DNA of 34,393 nucleotides from Lachnospiraceae bacterium (GTDB lineage Bacteria; Bacillota; Clostridia; Lachnospirales; Lachnospiraceae): NCBI GenBank assembly GCA_022797375.1, contig JAAWKM010000023.1, positions 1 to 34,393 of the forward strand, read 5' to 3'. Shown piece by piece: positions 16,786 to 24,981 of this stretch (position 1 is its first letter; each line of letters starts with the position of its first letter). The notes under the pieces were generated by a model. It saw only the letters and a program-made list of their open reading frames with translations, ran no database searches and was not told where the DNA came from. The position numbers and the translations under genes were made by a program.

Positions 16786-17546
16786 TAGAACAGGTTATAA
16801 TGGAAAGAGAAAAAATATACAACGGCAATCTTTTACTTGTCAATGCCAGGTATCCCTTGAAAAATACTGGGAAAGAGAGAAAAGAAGGGCTTGTGCCTGC
16901 CTGTTTACATTTTCCTGCAATTCTTTTAAAACGTGATGCAGCAAATATTTTACAGATGGTTTTAGAAAAGATTTCCCCAGGCCGCCTGATTGTACCTGTA
17001 AGCGGCTACCGCACACAGAAGGAGCAGGAAGATATATATAATAGTTCATTAAGGGATAATGGGGAGGAGTTTACTAAAAAATATGTGGCACTTCCATGCC
17101 ATAGTGAGCACCAGACAGGCCTTGCCATTGACCTGGGAATTTACAAAGAGAAAATTGATTTTATACGTCCTGATTTTCCATATACAGGTATATGCAATAA
17201 ATTCAGGAAGGCCGCACCAGCTTATGGTTTTATTGAACGTTACCAGAAAGATAAAGAAGAGATTACAGGCATATCACATGAACCCTGGCATTTCAGGTAT
17301 GTTGGTTATCCGCATTCCCGCATTATTACAGATAATAATTTTTCACTTGAAGAATATATAGAATTTATAAAAAATTATACAGAAAATAACAGGCTTGTGT
17401 ATAAAGATAAATGTAATGCCACAATCCAGATATATTATGTACCAGCAGAAGACCAGACTGTAATTAATTTGCCAGCCAGGTACACCAGCCAGGTTTCAGG
17501 CAATAATACAGATGGTTTTATTGTGACAATCTGGAGGAAAAGCTAA
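16782..17546 (+). CDS. vanXY: VanXY D,D-dipeptidase/D,D-carboxypeptidase
   Basis: This zinc peptidase of 254 residues removes D-Ala-D-Ala and the terminal D-Ala of pentapeptides, clearing susceptible precursors so that D-Ala-D-Ser ones dominate. The fold has SGYRTQKEQEDIY, the metal motif SEHQTGLAIDLG (His and Asp ligands), and HEPWHFRYVG with the catalytic Glu and third His ligand. No signal peptide or membrane helix is seen, so it is cytoplasmic, as expected for VanXY rather than membrane VanY. The length equals that of known VanXY-G proteins. ATGA overlaps the ligase stop, and the stop overlaps the vanT start (TAATG), so the three genes are translationally coupled. Confidence 0.92.
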   Translation: MIEQVIMEREKIYNGNLLLVNARYPLKNTGKERKEGLVPACLHFPAILLKRDAANILQMVLEKISPGRLIVPVSGYRTQKEQEDIYNSSLRDNGEEFTKKYVALPCHSEHQTGLAIDLGIYKEKIDFIRPDFPYTGICNKFRKAAPAYGFIERYQKDKEEITGISHEPWHFRYVGYPHSRIITDNNFSLEEYIEFIKNYTENNRLVYKDKCNATIQIYYVPAEDQTVINLPARYTSQVSGNNTDGFIVTIWRKS

Positions 17547-19678
17547 TGAAAAGAAATAAAAATTATGCAGGTATTGACTGTGCAAGGCTGGTTTTTGCAT
17601 TTTTAATTATTGCAATCCATACATCACCACTGTCAATAGCTGGGGGCACAGCAGATTTTGTGCTGTCAGGGGTTATTGCGCGTACAGGTGTGCCGTTTTT
17701 CTTTATGGTAACAGGATTTTTCCTTATATCCAGATATACATGCAATAATGAAAAGCTGTATGCTTTCATAAAAAAGACCATTTTAATTTATGCCGTGGCA
17801 ATATTAATTTATATCCCAGTAAATATTTATAATGGGTATTTTACAATGGATAACCTTTTGCCGGAAATTATTAAAGATATTGTATTTGATGGGACTTTGT
17901 ACCATTTATGGTATCTTCCGGCTTCATTATCAGGTGCAGTAATTGCATGGTATCTTGTAAAAAAACTGGATTTCACAAAAGCTTTAATTATTGCTGCTTT
18001 CCTTTATATAGTGGGCCTGTCTGGTGACAGTTATTATGGCATAATAGAAAATATTCCTGTGATAAAAGGCTTTTATAACCTGGTTTTCCAGATAACAGAT
18101 TATACAAGAAATGGCATTTTCTTTGCACCTGTATTTTTAATTCTGGGAGGATATATTGCAGAAAACAGGTCTAAATTCATGCTTGGCATAAATATTTGTG
18201 GTTTTGCTGTAAGTTTCGTACTTATGCTTGCAGAGGCTCTGGTATTGCATAATTTTAATATACAGCGGCATAACAGCATGTATATATTTTTACTGCCAGT
18301 AATGTACTTTTTATTTAATTCCATATTATTTTACAAGGGAAGGCGTTTTGTCAATTTAAGGACATTATCACTATTGATTTATATTATACATCCAATGGTA
18401 ATTGTTGTAATAAGGATGTGTGCAAAGCTGTTACATATCCAGGAAATACTTACCAGAAACAGCCTTGTATATTATCTGGCAACATGCATTGTATCCTTAA
18501 TATCCAGTGCTGCTGTCCTTTATATATGGAACAGGTATAAAACTCCTGTAACAAAACATAGAAAAGAAACGGAAAGGGCTTATATTGAAATTAATCTTAG
18601 CAACCTGGAGTATAATGCCAGGGCATTACAAAAACTGCTGCCAGGCGGATGCAGGCTTATGGCTGTTGTAAAGGCGGAAGCATATGGGCATGGCAGCCAG
18701 GGAATTGCAATACATCTGGAGAGAGCAGGGTTAAATTCATTTGCCACAGCTACTATAGATGAGGCAGTGAAACTTAGGAAATGTGGTATAAGGGGTGAAA
18801 TACTTATACTTGGTTATACAGATGCCAGGCGTGCCCATGAACTTAAGAAATACAGGCTTATACAGACTATAACAGACTGGGGGTATGCAAAGGAATTAAA
18901 CAGGCAGGGGACTTGTGTCCAGGCGCATATAAAAATTGATACAGGCATGCACCGTCTTGGAATAACAGCTAATAATACAGAGGAAGTTATAAGTGTTTTT
19001 AATATGAAAAATATAAATGTATGTGGCATGTATACACATTTATGCTGTGCAGATAGTTTAGAACCAGAAGATATTTTGTATACAAAGGAGCAGATTAATA
19101 GTTTCTACAGGCTGGCAGGCATACTTGAAGAACATGGGATAAAAATCCCAAAGCTGCATATACAGAGCAGTTATGGGATTTTGAACTATCCAGGGCTTAA
19201 AGCAGGTTATGCCAGGGCTGGTATAGCATTGTATGGTGTTTACAGCTCACCAGGGGATAAAACTGTGGCGGACCCAGGGCTTCGTCCTGTACTTTCCATT
19301 AAGTCAAAAGTTATTCTTATAAGAGAACTGGGAAAGGGTGAAAGTGCCGGGTATGGCAGGGCTTTTGTAGCAGGCCGTGACAGCCGTATTGCAATAGTAC
19401 CTGCTGGATATGCTGATGGTATACCAAGGAGCTTGTCATGTGGCATGGGAAATGTATTAATAAATGGACAGCTTGCTCCGATAGCAGGGCGCATCTGTAT
19501 GGACCAGCTTATTGCAGATATAACGGATATAGAAAATGTTAAAACAGGTGATATTGTAACTATAATAGGTACAGAAGAAAGCGGGACAGGGGCAGCAGAA
19601 ATAGCATGTAATTCAGGCAGTATAAGCAATGAACTTTTATCAAGGCTGGGGACAAGGCTGCCAGTAGTATTTTCTTAA
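17546..19678 (+). CDS. vanT: Membrane serine/alanine racemase VanT
   Basis: VanT supplies D-serine for the VanG ligase. The 710-residue protein has the two-part VanT build. Residues 1-335 are about ten membrane helices of the acyltransferase-3 type (YAGIDCARLVFAFLIIAIHTS, VPFFFMVTGFFLI), thought to help L-Ser uptake. Residues 345-710 are a fold-III PLP racemase starting YIEINLSNLEYNARAL, with the PLP lysine Lys376 in VVKAEAYGHG, KIDTGMHRLGI, ESAGYGRAF with the catalytic Tyr, and IAGRICMDQ. Both halves are complete and the length is that of VanT-G. I see no strong terminator behind it. Confidence 0.94.
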   Translation: MKRNKNYAGIDCARLVFAFLIIAIHTSPLSIAGGTADFVLSGVIARTGVPFFFMVTGFFLISRYTCNNEKLYAFIKKTILIYAVAILIYIPVNIYNGYFTMDNLLPEIIKDIVFDGTLYHLWYLPASLSGAVIAWYLVKKLDFTKALIIAAFLYIVGLSGDSYYGIIENIPVIKGFYNLVFQITDYTRNGIFFAPVFLILGGYIAENRSKFMLGINICGFAVSFVLMLAEALVLHNFNIQRHNSMYIFLLPVMYFLFNSILFYKGRRFVNLRTLSLLIYIIHPMVIVVIRMCAKLLHIQEILTRNSLVYYLATCIVSLISSAAVLYIWNRYKTPVTKHRKETERAYIEINLSNLEYNARALQKLLPGGCRLMAVVKAEAYGHGSQGIAIHLERAGLNSFATATIDEAVKLRKCGIRGEILILGYTDARRAHELKKYRLIQTITDWGYAKELNRQGTCVQAHIKIDTGMHRLGITANNTEEVISVFNMKNINVCGMYTHLCCADSLEPEDILYTKEQINSFYRLAGILEEHGIKIPKLHIQSSYGILNYPGLKAGYARAGIALYGVYSSPGDKTVADPGLRPVLSIKSKVILIRELGKGESAGYGRAFVAGRDSRIAIVPAGYADGIPRSLSCGMGNVLINGQLAPIAGRICMDQLIADITDIENVKTGDIVTIIGTEESGTGAAEIACNSGSISNELLSRLGTRLPVVFS

Positions 19679-19753
19679 AATATACTTTGTGTTATAATGT
19701 TTTATATAATTTGTTTACATTATTTTACATTACCAGGGATTGGGGCAAAGACT

Positions 19754-20020
19754 ATGAAACAAAAATTAAAATACATCCTTTGTACAATTACTAATGCATT
19801 TATAATAGCTGGGGTTATTATTTGGTTTATAGGTTTATATTATTCTGTGGTTAAAGCAGGTATTCCTTACCAGGACCCTCCGTTAGATTTGCAGATACAG
19901 TATGAAATTAATGCAGGGATTGGCAATGTACTGGCAGAAACCGGCTTTAAAACAGCAGTAATTGGCAGTATTATCCGGTTTGTTTTAAGCCTGTCCTGGA
20001 AATTTATCAACAAAAAATGA
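19754..20020 (+). CDS. Small two-TM membrane protein downstream of vanT
   Basis: An 88-residue protein with two predicted helices (about residues 8-30, LCTITNAFIIAGVIIWFIGLYY, and 66-80, AVIGSIIRFVLSL) and a hydrophilic loop between (KAGIPYQDPPLDLQIQYEINAGIGNVLAETGF). I do not recognise the family and it is not VanZ-like by eye. The start at 19754 is placed behind TTGGGG. TGTGTTATAAT at 19688-19698 may be its own extended -10 promoter, so it need not be part of the van operon. Confidence 0.6.
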   Translation: MKQKLKYILCTITNAFIIAGVIIWFIGLYYSVVKAGIPYQDPPLDLQIQYEINAGIGNVLAETGFKTAVIGSIIRFVLSLSWKFINKK

Positions 20021-20097
20021 TTTTTTATAATATTATGTGTCAAAATCTGCCTGTATGCCCTGGAAAAGTAACAAGGGTACACAGGCATGGTTGTTAT

Positions 20098-20610
20098 TTA
20101 AAGCTTGAAATGTGAAATTAATTCCCTGGCATCAATAAATTCTAAAAACTCTTTACAGTTACATGGAGAAGGCATGTTTGTAAATTCCAGCATTTCCTGT
20201 TTTACTTTAGAGTATGCATTATCATCAATAAGCCCGCGTGGGAAATACCAGCTAACCATAGTGCCGTCATCAAACCCTACAAAAGCTGTATCACCATATC
20301 TGTTTAATGCGTCCCTTCTGGAAAAATAACTTTTAACAGGGTGTAATGCTATGGCAAAGGCTTCTTCATTTTCCTGTGTCAGCCAGCCCATTAAATCTAA
20401 AAAGCATCCCCTGTTTATCTTTTCTATAGGACATGGGATAATAGTCCATTCCCCTTGTTTATAATATTCACTAATCTGGGGACTGTCAGAAGCAAGATGG
20501 CTGTATTCTTCCAGCATATGCGGAACAAAATCTTCATTGCTGAAACGTCCAATAACATACCGTGTGTATTCATTTTCTGGGAAAAAATAACTTTTCTGTG
20601 ATTTACTCAT
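20098..20610 (-). CDS. Hypothetical cytoplasmic protein
   Basis: This 170-residue protein, the only minus-strand gene in the accessory block, is not recognised. It has no signal or membrane segment. Features are an aromatic N-terminus (YFFPENEYTRYVIGRF), a central SRRDALNRYGDTAFVGFDDGTMVSWYFPRGL strand region, and three Cys (IIPCPIEK, NRGCFLDL, SPCNCKEF). GGAGG stands before the ATG (CCTCC at 20621 on the plus strand). Its own promoter is clear, so it is independently controlled. Confidence 0.72.
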   Translation of the reverse strand: MSKSQKSYFFPENEYTRYVIGRFSNEDFVPHMLEEYSHLASDSPQISEYYKQGEWTIIPCPIEKINRGCFLDLMGWLTQENEEAFAIALHPVKSYFSRRDALNRYGDTAFVGFDDGTMVSWYFPRGLIDDNAYSKVKQEMLEFTNMPSPCNCKEFLEFIDARELISHFKL

Positions 20611-20657
20611 ATCAATTCCTCCATCAATTTCTCCGGTTCTGGGTTAGTGTTAAAAAC

Positions 20658-20686
20658 ATTATAATACAATGTTTTGCGCTTGTCTA
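20658..20686 (-). promoter_or_regulatory. Promoter of the minus-strand hypothetical gene
   Basis: On the minus strand, TAGACA (20681-20686) and TATAAT (20658-20663) are spaced by 17 bases, about 50 bases before the ATG. Confidence 0.65.
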
Positions 20687-20687
20687 T

Positions 20688-20755
20688 AATTTCCAGTTAC
20701 CCTGCGTCCGTCTGCCAGCATAGAATAATTGGAAATTTTATAAAACGGACGTGTG
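20688..20755 (+). repeat. Uninterrupted TCTGCCAGCATAG...AAAACGGACG repeat with crossed arms
   Basis: 20711-20755 is the intact form of the repeat split at 274-445. Two arm pairs interleave: AATTTCCAG (20688-20696) with TTGGAAATT (20729-20737), and CGTCCG (20705-20710) with CGGACG (20746-20751). The order is left1-left2-right1-right2, so an RNA copy would form a pseudoknot or two alternative hairpins. Confidence 0.55.
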
Positions 20756-20858
20756 GGAATTTTTGGCAGGATTGATTTATTCATGGGTAAATGGTATACT
20801 GCAGTTAATAGTTAATGGTTTTGTTTCAGTGCTGTGTAAAGGGCAGGGAGGTGGTTAT

Positions 20859-21566
20859 TTGAAAAAAACGGCCCATATCATGCCATTCCTGCTTTTTCTG
20901 GTTTATCTGGCAATACCAGTGGTTTCATTAATTAATTTACTGGCAGGATATTCAGTATGGATATACAGTTATCATGCTTATGCGCTTATAACTGCAGCCA
21001 TTTCGCTGGTGGCTGTTGTAAATTCATTACTTGTGAAAGATACTATAATGCCAGAGGCAGAAACTTTATGTATTTTATTTATGCCACTGCTGCCGCTTAT
21101 AAACTGGATTTGTTATATAATACCTGCTGGATGGAAGTTTTCAGCATTATGCATGTCGTTTTGTCTTGCATGTACCCTGGTTTATATGTTAAAATACATA
21201 AAGCATGTAAAAAGAAAAATAATAATATCTGTAACATGTATAATATTTTTTATTCCAATATGTTTTTTCTCACTTCTGGACTGCATATTTGGGGATTTTG
21301 GCACTGATACAGTTGTACAGGTGGAATATCCGCCAGACAGGAGATGTAAAGCAGAAGTAGTGGATAATGACCAGGGGGCTTTAGGTGGTGGTGTATTTGT
21401 TAATATTTGTAATACAGAACCAGCAATTGACTTATACTTTATAAAGGTATTTAAGAAACCGCATTGTATATATTCAGGCAGATGGGGAGAATATGAAGGA
21501 ATGGAATTGTATTGGAAAGATAACCATATTTTATCATTAAATGGTTCTGAATATTTTATAGAATAG
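20859..21566 (+). CDS. Polytopic membrane protein with DUF5412-like C-terminus
   Basis: Four to five hydrophobic helices (for example MPFLLFLVYLAIPVVSLI, YALITAAISLVAVVN, LCILFMPLLPLINWICYI, IIISVTCIIFFIPICFFSLL) are followed by a soluble C-terminal domain (EYPPDRRCKAEVVDNDQGALGGGVFVNIC ... YWKDNHILSLNGSEYFIE). That domain has the pattern of DUF5412 proteins, whose function is unknown. The start is uncertain. I place it at TTG 20859, seven bases after GGGAGG, but the frame stays open back to GTG 20751, and those 36 codons are also hydrophobic and could be real. Confidence 0.6.
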   Translation: MKKTAHIMPFLLFLVYLAIPVVSLINLLAGYSVWIYSYHAYALITAAISLVAVVNSLLVKDTIMPEAETLCILFMPLLPLINWICYIIPAGWKFSALCMSFCLACTLVYMLKYIKHVKRKIIISVTCIIFFIPICFFSLLDCIFGDFGTDTVVQVEYPPDRRCKAEVVDNDQGALGGGVFVNICNTEPAIDLYFIKVFKKPHCIYSGRWGEYEGMELYWKDNHILSLNGSEYFIE

Positions 21567-21634
21567 TGGCAATAATAATTTATTTCAATAAAATGTTTTT
21601 TAATAAAAGTTTATAATGGAAGGAGGGACGCAGT

Positions 21635-21739
21635 ATGAACGGTTTGGGATATTCACCAGCCTGCTGTAGCAGCAGTTCAGTATCAAAAACATGCACTTTT
21701 TTATTTTTACGGGATTACTGCGCCCTTTTTTACCTATAA
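21635..21739 (+). CDS. Candidate 34-residue Cys-rich small protein
   Basis: A short frame behind a near-ideal AAGGAGGGACG ribosome site starts MNGLGYSPACCSSSSVSKTC and ends with an aromatic/hydrophobic tail (TFLFLRDYCALFYL). It has four Cys. It may be a true small protein, a leader peptide for the MFS gene 130 bases downstream, or the 5' stub of a lost gene. Nothing in the sequence decides. Confidence 0.35.
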   Translation: MNGLGYSPACCSSSSVSKTCTFLFLRDYCALFYL

Positions 21740-21869
21740 TGCCTCTATAGCAGGCAGGCCAGATAAAAATACCGTAGTAATTCCATATGCAGTTTGGCAG
21801 TATTTTTGCCAGGCTGTTTTTTGTGTATAAAAAACTGCTGGAAAGGCATTTGAGAGGAAGGAATTACAT
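21740..21869. other. Leader region of the MFS gene
   Basis: It contains AAAAATAC...GTATTTTT arms (near 21763 and 21801) around TTCCATATGCAGTTTGG, then AGAGGAAGGAAT before the transporter ATG. This could be a regulatory hairpin or the remains of a terminator (GCTGTTTTTTGTG). Confidence 0.3.
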
Positions 21870-23087
21870 ATGGATATTAAATTATATAATAAATTAAAAA
21901 GAAATATAGTATTGGATTATATAAACACATTTATTACAAACCTGAATATGCAAAGTTCAGTCTGGGTACTTTATCTTGCTTATTGTGGGCTCAGCATGGC
22001 TGAAACTGGGATTGTTGAAGGCATTTACCATGCAACAAGCATAATATTCGAAATACCTTCAGGGGCAATAGCAGATTTGCTTGGAAGAAAAAGGAGCATG
22101 GTTCTTGGAAGGATTTGTATTGCCATTTCATGTATTATAATGCTGTTTTCAAGAAGTTTCTGGTATTTTGCACTAGGATTTGCAATCCAGGCATTAGGAA
22201 ATAATTTTAATTCAGGTTCAGAAGAAGCACTTGTTTATGACAGCCTGAAATATATTGGCAAGGAACATGAATATATGCGTATTTCTGGCAGGCGCAATGT
22301 TATTATTGAAATATCGCAAGGCATTGCAACTGTAACAGGGGCAGTCCTTGCGGAGTATTCATATTTCTGGTGTTACAGTACATGCCTGGTAATAGCTTTA
22401 CTGGCGGCTGTACAGGTTTTATTTATTACTGAGGCGCCTGTTACAGAAAACATGGCAGAGAAATATAAAAACGGCTGGCAGGATATGAGGGTTATTGAAA
22501 CCATTAAACAGCATTTTAAGACAAGTTATAATATAATAAAGTCAGATATACGTATTTTAAAAATTATAACTTATTATTCTGTGGTTTTCGCATCACAGAC
22601 ACTTTTGTTTTTCTATAGCCAGCAGTATTATAAAGAACTAGGGTATAATAAAATACAAACAGGGGTTATATTGCTGCTGGCAGGTACAGCTTCATGTCTT
22701 GGTGCGTTATTTAGCAGCAGGCTTTATAGAAAATATGGCAGGAAAATAATAGCTGCTGCCTCATTTTTAATAGCTTTTGCCTTTGTGGGTTATGGGTTCA
22801 ATAATATTATATTATCTATAGTTTTATTTATGGCAGCAAGCTTTTCGGACTCCGTGCTTTACCCTGTACAGTCAGATGAATTAAACAGGCTTATACCATC
22901 AGGACAAAGGGCGACACTGGTTTCCGTTGACAGCCTGTTTTTCTCTGCTGCAATGATAATAATGTTTCCAGCGGCAGGGGCACTTGCAGATATATGGGGG
23001 ATAGACACAGTTTTTTCATCTATTGGAATTGGACTTATTGTATTTATTGTGGTAATATTATTATTAAACAAGCCAGAGAATTTATAG
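21870..23087 (+). CDS. MFS transporter
   Basis: This is a 405-residue major facilitator with about twelve membrane helices. The loop 2-3 signature IADLLGRKRSMVLGR and its second-half counterpart LYRKYGRKIIAAASF are clear, as are TGIVEGIYHATSIIFEIPSGA early on and SDSVLYPVQSDELNRLIPSGQRATLVSVDSL in the second half. The latter pattern is common in the drug/H+ antiporter-like group often annotated as multidrug or macrolide efflux. The substrate cannot be told. It is the last gene of the accessory block before the kinase at 23177. Confidence 0.88.
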   Translation: MDIKLYNKLKRNIVLDYINTFITNLNMQSSVWVLYLAYCGLSMAETGIVEGIYHATSIIFEIPSGAIADLLGRKRSMVLGRICIAISCIIMLFSRSFWYFALGFAIQALGNNFNSGSEEALVYDSLKYIGKEHEYMRISGRRNVIIEISQGIATVTGAVLAEYSYFWCYSTCLVIALLAAVQVLFITEAPVTENMAEKYKNGWQDMRVIETIKQHFKTSYNIIKSDIRILKIITYYSVVFASQTLLFFYSQQYYKELGYNKIQTGVILLLAGTASCLGALFSSRLYRKYGRKIIAAASFLIAFAFVGYGFNNIILSIVLFMAASFSDSVLYPVQSDELNRLIPSGQRATLVSVDSLFFSAAMIIMFPAAGALADIWGIDTVFSSIGIGLIVFIVVILLLNKPENL

Positions 23088-23124
23088 CAAAACTGGATAT
23101 TCCAGCTTTGGTTTTGCTGGAATA
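23086..23124 (+). promoter_or_regulatory. Mutually exclusive stem-loops after the MFS gene
   Basis: AGCAAAAC (23086-23093) can pair with GTTTTGCT (23111-23118), or TATTCCAGC (23098-23106) with GCTGGAATA (23116-23124); the two share bases. CTGGATATTCCAG is also a small palindrome. There is no long T-run, so termination is doubtful. Confidence 0.4.
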
Positions 23125-23176
23125 TAAGTAGAAGGTATATTACACAGAGTGGAGGAATAAGGACAAAAATATAAAT

Positions 23177-24748
23177 ATGTTAAAAAATAGTTTTAAGTTA
23201 AAATCAATTAAGACAAAGCTTATTTTAATAATGATAGCCTTGCTAGGCATGACAATATTCCTGATATGGTCTATGAATGAACTGTTTCTGCCAGCATACT
23301 ACCAGTATACTAAGGTTTCTATGTTAGAAGAGTATTTTACAAAGACAAATGAAATAGTGAAAAAAGACCAGGATTATAATAATGGTTCGGATATGCTTTC
23401 TGATGAAAGCATGCTTCTGCTTGAAATTTTGTCAGCCAACAATGCTGCTAATGTATATGTATTCAGGCTGTCTGATTTTTTTGGAAATATATTTTACACA
23501 TATGTTTATCCCTCATCTGATAAAATAACTGATTTCCAGAAGGAACGCGTAAGAGATAAAACTATAGATTATATTTCCGGGATGGAAGATGCCCAGAGTT
23601 ATTATAAGAGCGCAAAAGGAAAGGAATTAATTAAGGATAATGGCGATTATACTGTATGTAAGGTTTTAGACAAACGTATAGGTTCTTATTATCTTGAATT
23701 ATTTGGGCAGCTTGATTCAGGTTCTTTTGTATATGTAAACACAAATTTCCAGAGCATGACAGAAAATATAAATATATTTAACAGTTTTATATTTTATGTT
23801 GGTTTAAGTGTAACAGTATTTGGAGCAATAGTCATGGTGGTTGTAAGCAGTGGTTTCACGAAACCTGTACTTAAACTTACAGAGATAGCAAAGCGCATGT
23901 CAGAACTGGATTTTGAGGTAAGGTATCCCGTTACGACACAGGATGAAATAGGTGTGCTTGGAAGCAGTATAAACACATTGTCTGAAACACTTGAGAAAAC
24001 TATTTCTGAACTGAAAACTGCTAATAATGAACTTCAGAAAGATATTGAGAAAAAAATCCAGATTGATGAGATGCGCAAGGAATTCCTTTCTAATGTGTCA
24101 CATGAACTGAAAACGCCTATTGCACTTATACAGGGTTATGCAGAGGGGCTTTATGATAATATTAATGATGACAGTGCAAGCCGTGAATTTTATTGTGAGG
24201 TTATTATTGATGAAGCAGGCAGAATGAATAAAATGGTTAAAAAGCTTCTTACCCTTAACCAGATAGAATTTGGAAAGGACCAGTTATCATATGAACATTT
24301 TGATGTAACAGAAGTAGTAAGGCAGGTTATTAATCCGGCGGCACTTCTTGCAGAACAGAAAGGTGCAGTTATAAGTATGCCAGATTATGGGGCTGTATAT
24401 GTCTGGGCGGATGAATATATGGTTGAAGAAGTAGTTACTAATTATATAAGTAATGCAGTAAACCATGTGTCAGGTGAAATGAAGATAGATATCAATATTG
24501 AAAAAAAGGAAGATGTTGTCAGGGTAAGTGTATTCAATACAGGAAACTGCATACCAGAAGAAGAACTTGACAAAATATGGATAAAATTTTATAAGGTTGA
24601 CAAAGCACGTACAAGGGAATATGGGGGGAGTGGCATAGGACTGTCAATAGTAAAGGCTATAATGAATTCAATGAACAGGCAGTGTGGTGCCATAAACCAT
24701 GAAAATGGAGTTGAATTCTGGTTTGAACTGGACATTAAGTCTTTTTAA
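23177..24748 (+). CDS. HAMP sensor histidine kinase
   Basis: A 523-residue membrane kinase. Helix 1 is at residues 14-33 (KLILIMIALLGMTIFLIWSM), an extracellular sensor at about 35-195, helix 2 at about 203-226 (IFYVGLSVTVFGAIVMVVVSSG), then HAMP (TKPVLKLTEIAKRMSELDF...DEIGVLGSSIN), and a coiled coil. The H-box FLSNVSHELKTPIALIQGYAEGL has His309, and the ATPase has NYISNAVNHV, FNTGNCIPEEEL and GGSGIGLSIVKAIM. This kinase type usually follows directly behind a regulator such as the one at 10123. Its own ribosome site is weak (GGAGG is 21 bases away), which fits a gene once translated within an operon. Confidence 0.92.
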   Translation: MLKNSFKLKSIKTKLILIMIALLGMTIFLIWSMNELFLPAYYQYTKVSMLEEYFTKTNEIVKKDQDYNNGSDMLSDESMLLLEILSANNAANVYVFRLSDFFGNIFYTYVYPSSDKITDFQKERVRDKTIDYISGMEDAQSYYKSAKGKELIKDNGDYTVCKVLDKRIGSYYLELFGQLDSGSFVYVNTNFQSMTENINIFNSFIFYVGLSVTVFGAIVMVVVSSGFTKPVLKLTEIAKRMSELDFEVRYPVTTQDEIGVLGSSINTLSETLEKTISELKTANNELQKDIEKKIQIDEMRKEFLSNVSHELKTPIALIQGYAEGLYDNINDDSASREFYCEVIIDEAGRMNKMVKKLLTLNQIEFGKDQLSYEHFDVTEVVRQVINPAALLAEQKGAVISMPDYGAVYVWADEYMVEEVVTNYISNAVNHVSGEMKIDINIEKKEDVVRVSVFNTGNCIPEEELDKIWIKFYKVDKARTREYGGSGIGLSIVKAIMNSMNRQCGAINHENGVEFWFELDIKSF

Positions 24749-24981
24749 TCTTCTCATTGACGCACCAGATGTGAATATGGTACTATATAAATGTATATGA
24801 CTGAAGAATTATTCTAAAGAGCCAGTACAGTTCTGAGAGTAATTATGGTTTATAAAGAAAAGCCAGTACCTGTCTTTTTATATCTGTGCCATATAAAATA
24901 TGGCATGACAATCCATATGAAATGTCTTGTTCCAGGCCATTGCCAGTGGATTGAAATAATAATTTTTAGGGGGATAAAGGG
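24749..24981. other. Intergenic region with hairpin
   Basis: It holds TGCCATAT-AAA-ATATGGCA (24887-24905), a direct repeat GCCAGTAC (24821, 24862) and no gene. The hairpin lacks a T-run. Confidence 0.45.
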
